From Pholiota molesta (lineage: Eukaryota > Basidiomycota > Agaricomycetes > Agaricales > Strophariaceae), in NCBI GenBank assembly GCA_014925825.1, contig JACGCK010000523.1:1-17644 (forward strand): a stretch of DNA of 17,644 nucleotides, given 5' to 3'. Made by a program: the position numbers and the translations under genes. Shown piece by piece: positions 9,950 through 17,644 of this stretch (positions are counted from its first letter, which is position 1; each line of letters starts with the position of its first letter). A model generated the notes under the pieces. That model worked only from the letters and a program-made list of their open reading frames with translations. It ran no database searches and was not told where the DNA came from.

Positions 9950-10381
9950 TCAGTTCCAGTTATCAACGTGGACGGCGACGGCGGGAGGCCCAGTTAAGGA
10001 GCCGATGACGGCGTAATTGCTGCCTCGGGATATGGGTGAGCACGGTCATCAGAACGTTCATAGTATTTACTTATCCCGGCTTGACACAGCACGAGGCTGG
10101 CTGACGCCGTTGCGCAAGGGCACGGCGCCGACATATCGCGCGTATTCGGCGATGACGAAAGGCGTTTCAGGCGCTATGGGTGGCGGTAAGCATAACACGG
10201 CTGCAGAAACTAGTAGCAATCTGCTTACTACGCGGGTTCCAGGTAAGCGTTGAAGCGCGAAAGGCTATCTGCAGAGGGAGGGCTACATTAGTTCGGTGCG
10301 TATATCATGCTGAAGGACACGCGCTCACTTCGTCTCATAGACGCCTGTTGCCCGCCGCTGTCCAGTACTTGTACGCGGCAT
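9950..10381 (-). CDS. Hypothetical short gene, 3 exons, possibly truncated by a stop
   Basis: A minus-strand model fits behind a TATA promoter: exon 1 at 10329-10381 (MPRTSTGQRRATGVYET), exon 2 at 10071-10220, exon 3 at 9950-10019, joined in frame to 90 residues and a TGA. Exon 2 reads ETPFVIAEYARYVGAVPLRN and exon 3 NYAVIGSLTGPPAVAVHVDN, with codons typical of expressed fungal genes. Intron 2 (10020-10070) has GTAAAT, a CTGAT branch-like motif and GGCAG. Intron 1 (10221-10328) is less certain: a nearer acceptor at 10269, preceded by a perfect CTAAT branch motif, opens a frame SLSRFNAYLEPA but is one base out of phase with exon 1. After the TGA (9950-9952) the same frame stays open to about 9602, so the stop may be an acquired break. 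I do not recognise the family. There is no signal peptide. Confidence 0.4.
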
Positions 10382-10501
10382 GGTCGAGGTCGACGGAATA
10401 GAGTGAGAGAAGTGGATTTAGGAGAGGAGAGCTGAGGAGAACAGAGGAGAGCGGAATGAGGGAATGAGACGAATATCCCTAGTCTTATATACTGCTTTGT
10501 G
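10382..10501 (-). promoter_or_regulatory. TATA box and CT-rich leader, minus strand
   Basis: Read on the minus strand, TATATAA (10495-10501) is followed by a strongly pyrimidine-rich leader (purine-rich on plus, about 10398-10472) and then by ATG at 10381. The TATA-to-ATG distance is 114 bp, the same as in the secreted protein gene at 2514-2628. The combination is the best evidence that a real transcription unit starts here and runs left. Confidence 0.6.
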
Positions 10502-10880
10502 TACGTACATGGAATGAAAACGGTGGCATTGCAAACATCTCGGCTAGGGTGCGCAAGCGCTAAGCGAATCTCGATCCACATCTCCCTCCGTTTCTCGTCC
10601 GCGTCCGTTGCTCGTCCTTGCCAGTGTCTTGTAGACCGACCTGTTATCAATAAGAAAACTTATATCTCAATTTAATACAACTAGAATAGAAAAGCGAGCC
10701 GTTTATTGTGGTTTATTCGTTATGAAGCATGAAGTTCATGAATCTACATTTTCAAGATTGTGAACCTCGTCTGCATAGCGGCCAAGTATAATTGCTACGC
10801 ACCCACCCAACGATTCTTACCCCGGTAAGACCCACTTCTATGTCGTAACACTAAAGGAAACGGACTAGATTGCTTCTTCT

Positions 10881-11234
10881 ATGCATTGCCCCGAAGCTAA
10901 CATTCAGCAAATGCATCTTCTTGCAGGCGGAAAGTTCAAGCGCGCCATCTTCGCTGGCAAAGCACCCGAGAGAACCCTTGATGGCACTAGTAACGGCGTT
11001 TGACGTGGGTTTTTACAGGTCCCCGTGCGATGCGCAACGGATGGAAACGACAAACGGGGTGGAGGAGAGGTCATGTTCGGTACGGATATCCTTGGCTTCC
11101 CCAAGCTGGCTGCTCCAAATTTCTGGCGTCCAGTAGAATTGCATTGGGGCTATGTATTACCACATAATTTACGCTCCCAGATGGAATCGAGAAGAGCGCA
11201 GCGGAGGCGCTCTGCAACTCTGAGATTGAGTTGA
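10881..11234 (+). pseudogene. ATG-initiated frame with one in-frame TGA, unrecognised
   Basis: From ATG at 10881 one frame runs 118 codons to the stop at 11232-11234, interrupted only by TGA at 11001-11003 (codon 41). It reads like protein on both sides: GGKFKRAIFAGKAPERTLDG before the stop and FGTDILGFPKLAAPNFWRP after it, with many G/C-ending codons in the first 90 codons. The stop lies in GTTTGACG, which a single C-to-T change at a TCG site could have produced; that is inference. Another plus frame (10870-11136) and a minus frame (10904-11104) are also open here, so the strand is not proven. No family is recognised and no TATA box stands at a clear distance upstream. Confidence 0.3.
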
Positions 11235-13380
11235 TGGCATCTTGATTTCCATCGTCTCGTCATCCCACCGCATCGCGGTCGCAAATCAAAGGCAATTTTA
11301 GTACTGTAGACATGTATGTAATCTTACCCTGAATTGAAATCGATACTTCTTCTACGTTTCAAATGGCAAAGAGCGCGCTGTTATAGGATTGCTTGATCTC
11401 TGAATACCCGTCTCTGTGTTCAACTGAAATGGAAATGGAAATTCGTAAAAGCTTAGATACAACTGACCATAGTCGCATCTGCCTTTTGTCTGTAATGCAA
11501 CTGTGCGCCATTTCGAGAGCATGTGTTTTGTGCCACATTCAGTGCCGGCGCCTAAAATGGTGGCACGCTACGCGCGGCGCTAACCTCGTTCGCTTGCGGC
11601 GACAACCTATTAACGGCGTCTCAAGAAGCTTCCTCCCGTACAGATATAGTAGAACCATATTCAAATGATAGTTAAACTCGACGAACATTCAAAATTGTAA
11701 AATAGCCAATCTTTTGGATCAGCTCAATGGCTTGCAAATGATCACACACTCAGCGGTTACTTTCAAGCATATCTACATCTGCTAGATGTGCGATAGAATC
11801 TAATCTACATTGTTATCTCCTTTGTACGTGTGCAGAGAGAGGAAAGCAACATACTTCAACTCCGGAGCAATGACGAAGCATGCAGATGCGACATAAATGA
11901 TGCCGTGTCAAGCCGCTCGCAATGCTTCGGTGCACTCAATGTTTTAATGTAAATCATATCTCGTAGTTGGTTTGTTTGTAAAGCCGCATTATAGAAAGCA
12001 TATTTAGTACGTTTCATTTGGCGGTCTGTAGGCATGCTATACCGTATCGATGAAATTGCCACTCGCTCGCGACGAAGTCACTTTGTGGTTCCACTTTGCG
12101 CACAGTTACGGTGCCTAATTGCACTAAATCACGTTTGCCGTACCTAGCTTAAGGCTTTTACGATATTTCCGCTCGCAACGCTTCAACCCTGCTAAATTTG
12201 TGTGCCCATTCTCGTGTCAAATTTCAGCCAGTAGCAAAGATTTCATTGGGATATACATAAGTAGCGATGTGAGATACTCATTTACTAGGCTAAATTTAAT
12301 GATATTACCAATGCTTCTGATAACGTTAGTAGAAGGAAGCGGGTTTTTGGATTCACAGCGGTGATTTGGGGATGGAGGCGATGGGCTGGATTCGGAAGTC
12401 TATTATGTACTTGACTGCTTATTGCGTCCATGATACCACACACGGTTGTTGATATTGTTTGCGTGATCGGACCCGAGTCAGCGATATCGAAGCCACTATG
12501 TCCTAGATAGTTACCTTCGGATGGGATTATGTGATCATGTATAAGGGAAGATTTGCGATTCTCAGAGACAATTAATATAGAATGGTATGTTTAGTAGGCA
12601 AATATTTCATCGGACTTGTTCAACTGTAAAGAAAAGAGATCTATTGCTTAGAGTAATAGAATAATAAAGGATAATAAAGAAAGGAATCAAATTCTCAGGT
12701 AGGGTTGAACGAGTACGGAGGAGGGGGATTCAAGGCTGATTCATCCCTGAGCCATAATTTTGCAGGGGTCGGGACCAGTAACAGTAGTTTGGGTCTAAGG
12801 ATTATGTCCGTGAATTTGCCAGCGTGCATTCCAAAATTCAGTATTCGGAGAAGCAGTGATGGAGACGTGGAAGAATTGGGCCGGCTTGGCGTGCTAGGAG
12901 TATAAAGACTGGAGAGTTTTGGACGGAATCTGTACCATTCTAACCCGTCCTAATGCCATATTCTAATCCAATTCCGCTGTGTCCGCATCCGTGGCCCTAT
13001 CTCTATCTATGTGTGAGTACTCTATTGTACATCTTCTCGTTGAGATAACGCGCACTGATTCAGATTATCTCTGGCTTTGATCATTCTCTCTAAGTCAAGC
13101 GCCCGTGTGTAGCGGAAGATCAGCTTCTCATTGCACACAGCCACATCGCTTCTGTGGCTCTACATTTCCATATAAGATGTCTCTTCCTCTGTCTGGGTTG
13201 CTGTCGCCATGCTAATCTCCCCAAATTCGATTTTTAGACTTCCTGTCATCCTGCTTTACCGCCCTTATCATTGATTGCACTTCAAGTTTGTCCCGGACCC
13301 GGGCTGCACGCTGTCTGAAATTATGATCTGCAAGTCATAACCTATTTTTCTTCTTACACCTGGTACTCACTTCAAAGTCG
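11235..13380. other. AT-rich intergenic tract
   Basis: No gene, RNA gene or clear repeat could be supported across this stretch. Frames are short (the longest 91 codons, 11393-11668) and without codon bias. A 66-codon glycine- and serine-rich frame at 12705-12905 has no supporting context. Confidence 0.45.
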
Positions 13381-13405
13381 ATGCTTAGATCATTCCCGAA
13401 GTTTA

Positions 13406-13519
13406 ATTCGATTTTTCAAGTTCCCGTGGCTATCAATGTGAGATCTTATCACATCCATCCATACCAAATTCTGATTCGATTTTCCGAGTTCCCGTGGCTG
13501 TCAACTTGGGATCTTATCA
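13406..13519. repeat. Two tandem 46-bp repeats, period 68 bp
   Basis: The block 13406-13451 (ATTCGATTTTTCAAGTTCCC...) recurs at 13474-13519 with five or six differences; both end in ATCTTATCA. A weaker third trace (AGTTCCCATGGGCC...ATCTTATT) follows at about 13523-13547. The core TTCCGAGTTCC also reappears at about 13906, linking this block to the next repeat family. Confidence 0.65.
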
Positions 13520-13606
13520 ACAGTTCCCATGGGCCTAAGATCTTATTGCGGCAACCTCGGATTTCGAACCTTCACAGCTCAGAATGGTATATTTGGAGTG
13601 TATTCG

Positions 13607-14140
13607 CACTAATCAGGCGCCCGTATTCTAACTAGATATTTGGATTTCCACCGAGCAAGGTTATATCTCGAATGTGAGTAATTTGGAATGTATTATGTCA
13701 TCGCAGCTTAAGCGCTCATATTCCAACTCCAGATTTCTCGTGAGCACGGTGTTGCTCTCTGTGAATTTAGTGAAATTCGGTATTTGGATTTCCCGCGAGA
13801 TTGGTGATAAGCAATGTGTATGTGGTTCTTGGCACTTCCAATCACTATTCCAGGCTGATTTTGCCTGTTCAAATATAGATGGTTGTATGGTGAGTGTTTC
13901 TATTTTCCGAGTTCCAAATTGGCACTAATTAAGCGCTCATATTCTAATTAGATATTCGGATTTCCCGTGAGCAATGTCTATACTATTCGAACTTTATGAA
14001 ATTTGGTATTTGGATTTCCGACGAGATGACATGTATGTGGTTTCTTATGTTCTCGGCACTCCCAATCGTCTGATTTTGCATGTTCAAATACAGGTAGTTT
14101 TGTAAATTGTGCGCATGTAGAAGTGAGTATTTCTGTTTTA
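13607..14140. repeat. Degenerate direct repeats, period about 215-233 bp
   Basis: Unit 13711-13906 recurs at 13932-14138. Matched landmarks are AGCGCTCATATTC (13711/13932), GGTATTTGGATTTCC (13779/14005), GGCACTYCCAATC (13831/14055), TGTTCAAATA (13866/14081) and GTGAGTRTTTCTRTTTT (13890/14123). A partial older unit starts at 13607 (CACTAATCAGGCGC), matching CACTAATTAAGCGC at 13924. Spacing drifts because of small indels. No frame is conserved between units, so this looks like non-coding tandem duplication rather than repeated exons. Confidence 0.65.
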
Positions 14141-14493
14141 ATTTGGGGATTTTTGCTTACCATGTAATCAACAGGACTTGGTTTCGTACGAATGTCATTT
14201 TTGTTGTAAGTGATTCACATTGATATATTCGCAAAGTTGTCTGATTGTACAAATCCATAGAATTCTGCGTGCAAGTGTTCTTGAGTTTGCGGAGTCGACA
14301 TCTCGCTTTCTTAGTGGTTGAGATTCTGGGAAATTGGCGCCCAGGGGTTACTTGGCGTTTGCGTGCGCAAACTCAATTGCAAGTTGTACATGCTCCCACG
14401 AAGCGCACGAACTTGGCCATTGTAAGTCGTTCAATGTCATTTTATTGCAAGTTATCTAACAGGATTTACAGTGTACGTACATAGATAGTTGCG

Positions 14494-14596
14494 GGTGGCC
14501 TTGCCCTTCAGGAGGGCTGGTGGTTTGACAGTGGGGACGAGCGAGTATGTAGCGTAGGGTAAGTAGCTACGGTAGCCTTGCCCTTCGGGGGGGGGC
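14494..14596. repeat. Two G-rich hairpin repeats 77 bp apart, one with a G9 run
   Basis: GGTGGCCTTGCCCTTCAGGA (14494-14513) and GGTAGCCTTGCCCTTCGGGG (14571-14590) share 17 of 20 bases and each contains a GCCCT...AGGGC or GCCC...GGGC self-complementary core. The second continues into a run of nine G (14587-14595). They lie between the AT-rich repeats and the broken end of the RPAP3-like copy 2. Confidence 0.6.
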
Positions 14597-14762
14597 TGCA
14601 CTCTGCGCGCACTGTACCAGAACCCGATTCGACTTCGTGACCTACGCTCATTTCTGAAAACTTACCTCCGTTTAGGCAGTTTCTCCACCCAAAATCGTCA
14701 TTTTCGACCAGGATTCGCACCGAACAAGACGTCATCAGGACCAAAGCAGACCACTCACCAGC
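14508..14762 (-). other. Foreign 3' tail joined to RPAP3-like copy 2
   Basis: Read on the minus strand, sequence past the break keeps the exon 6 frame open (SAGEWSALVLMTSCSV...) to 14508. A strong donor-like GCTG|GTGAGT lies just past the junction (GT at 14757), and another, GGAG|GTAAGT, follows near 14666. So the copy 2 transcript, if made, could splice out of the broken domain. The tail includes the G9 hairpin region, which argues against it being a functional protein end. Confidence 0.4.
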
Positions 14763-16411
14763 ACTCAGGAACAGCACGAGCGTACCGAAGCGCGGTATCC
14801 GCGCGAAATTCTGCATGTACTCCAGCACCCGCTGCTTCAGCTCTGCATCCGCCGGATGCGCGCTGAGGAGCGTGTAGAACGCGTCGAGGATGGAGATGAG
14901 CAGCGCGGGCTCCAGGGACGTTTGGCAGAGCGCCGGGAGCTTCGCCGGGGGGATTGTCTGTCATGCGAATGTGAGATTGTGATCAGTCGAGGAAAGAAGG
15001 CACGCACATTGATCAGGGCCCATTTTTCCTCTGGGGACCTTGATGAATGCCACGCCCTGTTGAAGTCGAAATAGGTCGTCGGTGCCTTGGGCAGTGTCAA
15101 CGACGCGATGTTGGCAGCGAGCTCGGATACGGACGGCACAGTCGCAGGCTGTGATACCACTGCCGGTGCGTGCGCTGGCGAGGGAGACTTCATCTCCACT
15201 TCAGGCGTCTCCTGCACCTCCTCAACCCTACTCTTCGCCGTCGCGTCCTCCTCCCCACCCCGACTCGCAAAGATCGTACTCTGGCCAGACGATCTAAAAA
15301 TACCCCGCCAGCACGACTGGGCCGCGCGGTGTCGCGCGCCTGCTTTGCTTGCTGGAAGCTCGCAGGTGTGGGTATCCCTTTTTCTGTCTCTTTTGCCTTT
15401 TCTTTGCCTTTCTTTGTTTCGTGTACTTCCGGCTGGAGTGCCGCCGCCGCGGCTGCGAAGGCGGGCGGCACAGGCGGGGTAGCAGGCGAAGTCACGGGCG
15501 AGGGTAACGGAGGTTTCAGTGAGCGTGAGGAGATGGGCTCGAGGATGTCGGATTTCGGCGAAGGCGCAGGCAGAGGCTTTGTGTCGGGTGTTGTCGCAGG
15601 TTGAGGTGATTTGGTACCTGTGCTCGCGACAGAAGTGGCATCCTGAGCCGATGTGCCTACTACAGCGCCTGAGGCATCGATAATTTTGATAGGCATCGAC
15701 GACGTTTTGCATTGAGAGTGGAATCTATAGATGCCTGCATAGGAAGGGTTGGGGATTTTGATTTCTGTTTGGTAAATCGGGCATTAGCGCTGGCTTTCCA
15801 GCAGTAGGGAAGCAACACACTTTGGACTTCTCATTCTGAATCAAAGTCGCGACTTTTTTGAGCTCCTCCTGCGCAGAGGTATTTGCAGGCTCGATGCGTA
15901 AGACATCCGTGAAATCTGCGAAATATAACACGAAAGTTGAATAAGATGGCGAGATTCTCTTGAACAGAGATCGTTACATACCTTTCTGCGCCTCCAGAAG
16001 CTTCCCCATTCCAACTCTTGCCTGTCCTCTCCTGAACAACGCCTTCACATTATTCGGACTGAGGTTCAACACGGTGTTACAGTCTCTCTCTGCATCCTCA
16101 TTCCTATTTAACCAGGTCAAACTAGGTCAGAATCAAGGATATATATGTTATCGGACATCAAAAAACGTACTTGCCTAGCTTGAGATATGCAGCAGCGCGG
16201 TTGAGCGGATACGTCGGGTCGCGAGGGTCCGCCATGAGAGCGCTCGTATAATGTCCTATCGCGAGCGGGTAATCGCCTGATTTGAATGCGACATTTCCCT
16301 GAACGGCGATAACGACAAAATATGAGAAAAGAATGAATGAAAAAGTAAAAGAGAGTTAATACAAGTGAGACGTACCTTGTCTTTGGCGGCTTGAGCTTTT
16401 GGATTGGACAT
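14763..16411 (-). pseudogene. RPAP3-like TPR co-chaperone gene, copy 2 (truncated, two frame breaks)
   Basis: This is a second copy of the gene at 6079-7796, same strand, with every intron in the same place: exons 16376-16411, 16171-16298, 15982-16103, 15821-15915, 15008-15764 and exon 6 from 14957 leftward; introns are 77, 67, 66, 56 and 50 bp. The TPR exons are intact and keep the carboxylate-clamp residues K10, N14, N45, K75 and R79. Exon 5 lacks one base near 15694 (CGATGCC for CGAGTGCC) and one in a G run near 15303 (four G where copy 1 has five); both abolish the frame at places where copy 1 is fine. Homology stops at 14763 inside the RPAP3-C domain, right after LVLFLS, so the last roughly 27 residues are replaced. 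The exon 6 frame runs on through foreign sequence to TGA at 14508-14510, an unrelated tail of about 85 residues. Most likely a truncated duplicate rather than a working gene. Confidence 0.8.
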
Positions 16412-16696
16412 TTAATATATGATCCTGTAGAAGAGGTCCTCTGGATTACGCCCCCGATACGAAAGTTCGTTGTGAGCTCAAGTGCTGTGGAAGTTCTGCT
16501 TCAAAAGTGTTCATGCTGTTCGACTTCTGCCATGTTCGTTGGCTGGGTGCGTGTGAATTATCACGGGCCGGCCACCGTATAGTTGCAGCTCCCGCTCACA
16601 TTCTTCCTGGGACGCAAATTGAGACGCTATTTTCAACAAGATATGCCTTGCGATGTGCGCGTTCTTTTTACTATTTCCTTGATATTCCCCAGCTTT
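16412..16696 (-). promoter_or_regulatory. 5' flank of RPAP3-like copy 2
   Basis: This matches the 5' flank of copy 1 up to about 16616 and more weakly to about 16696 (AGCTTTT). Beyond that the two loci are unrelated, which gives the right edge of the duplication. No TATA box at promoter distance is seen. Confidence 0.45.
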
Positions 16697-17558
16697 TCAG
16701 AAAATTCGCGCGCTTTACTTTTTCAGGTTGAGACCTTTGACTGCCTTCACCGCCACAAACCACGTAGTAGTCTCCTTGGTTGGACTCCTTTGAGTCATTG
16801 AGTGCTGTTCAAAGCCTGATTCCCAGAGCAACGCTCGGTTTTTTTGCAGTGTTAACTTCGCGGTTGAGCTCAGCGAAGTTGGCGACGGGCGTGTAAACCA
16901 AGATGGTAACTGGGTTACTGTGATGGGTGGTTGGCGCTGCTTACTATTGAACTTTGGCGGCATCTCAGGAGTCAGCGCAGTTTCTATGCAGCCGTTGGCC
17001 TATCTTTCTAGAGCTAGAGGTGAAATATGAGTAAGTAGACGTAATTGAGCAGAAATCAATCGTTTATTGTCACTCACACAAACAGTCACATCACATGGTC
17101 TGTGAATACACCGCGTCCGTGACGTTGCCCCTTACTTTCAAGTTCCCTTCAACTACACAGGCACCTGCTTGAAGAGAGCAATGTCTTTCCTTATGTTTCC
17201 ATTGCAAACGCTTGATTCTTTACAGCTAGATTTACTCGACTCTTTCACGTGAGCTCGCGGGCTTTACTCATCCATTGATTGCTAACTGCATACTACTGTT
17301 GGCCGTGGCCTGCTACCTAACTTTTTGCCTAACTTCCTTGTTCTCTGAAAGGAAATACTGATCGTTCACTAGGACACCGACGGGTAATCTCTTGCCACGT
17401 TCTCGACGAAGCCGTTGAACCGATTGTTGCCATCCACTCGACAGTTTCTCTCACGACACTCGAACAACCTATCATCAAACCGTAACCAATGGGGTCCGGC
17501 ACGCTGAGAAGATCGTTATACGCGAGATAAATGTACGTGACCTCAGAGCGATATCAGC
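16697..17558. other. Intergenic tract with a weak minus-strand exon-like frame
   Basis: On the minus strand around 16805-16945 a frame reads TILVYTPVANFAELNREVNT with mostly C- or G-ending codons in its first 20 codons, then hits TGA near 16808 and stays open further (NQGDYYVVCGGEGSQ). An overlapping ATG-initiated frame (16715-16963, MPPKFNSKQRQPP...) is the alternative reading. Neither is recognised. The rest, about 16980-17550, shows no gene and presumably holds upstream elements of the next gene. Confidence 0.25.
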
Positions 17559-17644
17559 TATATAAACGCTGCAAAAAATCTTCTGTCATTCAGCCACCTT
17601 TCGCATCTTCTCCTCTTTTTCTTGAGCAGCGCTCATTAAACCTC
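17559..17644 (+). promoter_or_regulatory. Core promoter of a plus-strand gene starting beyond the window
   Basis: TATATAAA (17559-17566) is followed by a pyrimidine-rich leader (CACCTTTCGCATCTTCTCCT, about 17596-17615) with no ATG before the window ends. The layout matches the two other TATA/CT-leader promoters in this window, where the ATG follows at 114 bp. A start codon is therefore expected shortly after the right edge. Confidence 0.6.

Noticed and set aside
10398..10472. Purine-rich tract as a microsatellite
   Set aside because: It is irregular and fits better as the CT-rich 5' leader of the minus-strand gene with its TATA box at 10495-10501.
14837..15712. 291-codon minus frame over RPAP3-like copy 2
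   Set aside because: Only its last part matches the gene frame; the front part is the wrong frame caused by the upstream one-base deletions.

Overview
The window looks like a gene-poor, repeat-rich stretch of a filamentous fungal genome, most likely a basidiomycete (Agaricomycetes-like). Evidence seen directly: short introns (about 50-77 bp) with GT..AG ends, TATA boxes followed by pyrimidine-rich leaders, high G/C at third codon positions in exons against an AT-richer background, a small secreted expansin-like gene, and a TPR plus RPAP3-C type co-chaperone gene. The taxonomic call is inference; no rRNA or tRNA gene was seen.

Layout. Positions 1-2240: mostly non-coding, with an interrupted GC3-rich minus-strand frame at the left edge (140-460). 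2413-3317: the one clearly intact gene, a five-exon plus-strand gene for a 140-residue secreted RlpA-like/double-psi beta-barrel protein, with CCAAT and TATA elements. 3320-5935: AT-rich intergenic DNA. 6079-7796 (minus): a six-exon RPAP3-like gene with an Hsp90-type TPR and an RPAP3 C-terminal domain, broken by three small indels. 8074-9925: a GC-rich block with three diverged tandem units. 9950-10501: a TATA promoter, CT-rich leader and short three-exon gene model on the minus strand, whose frame continues past a TGA into the tandem block. 10881-11234 (plus): an ATG-initiated frame with one in-frame TGA. 11235-14490: AT-rich DNA with several degenerate direct repeats between 13400 and 14140. 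14494-14596: two G-rich hairpin repeats 77 bp apart. 14763-about 16696 (minus): a second, 3'-truncated copy of the RPAP3-like gene, same orientation, about 8.6 kb from the first, with all introns kept and a different set of frameshifts. 17559-17644: a core promoter for a plus-strand gene that starts beyond the window.

How it fits together. The main story is a segmental duplication of an R2TP-type co-chaperone gene followed by independent decay of both copies. It sits among tandem repeats and frames interrupted by single stops, while the secreted protein gene is intact. No mobile element with a recognisable transposase or reverse transcriptase, no CRISPR array and no RNA gene could be supported. 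The duplicated and decayed RPAP3 pair, and the tandem block downstream of the 10.38 kb promoter, are the parts most worth a second look.
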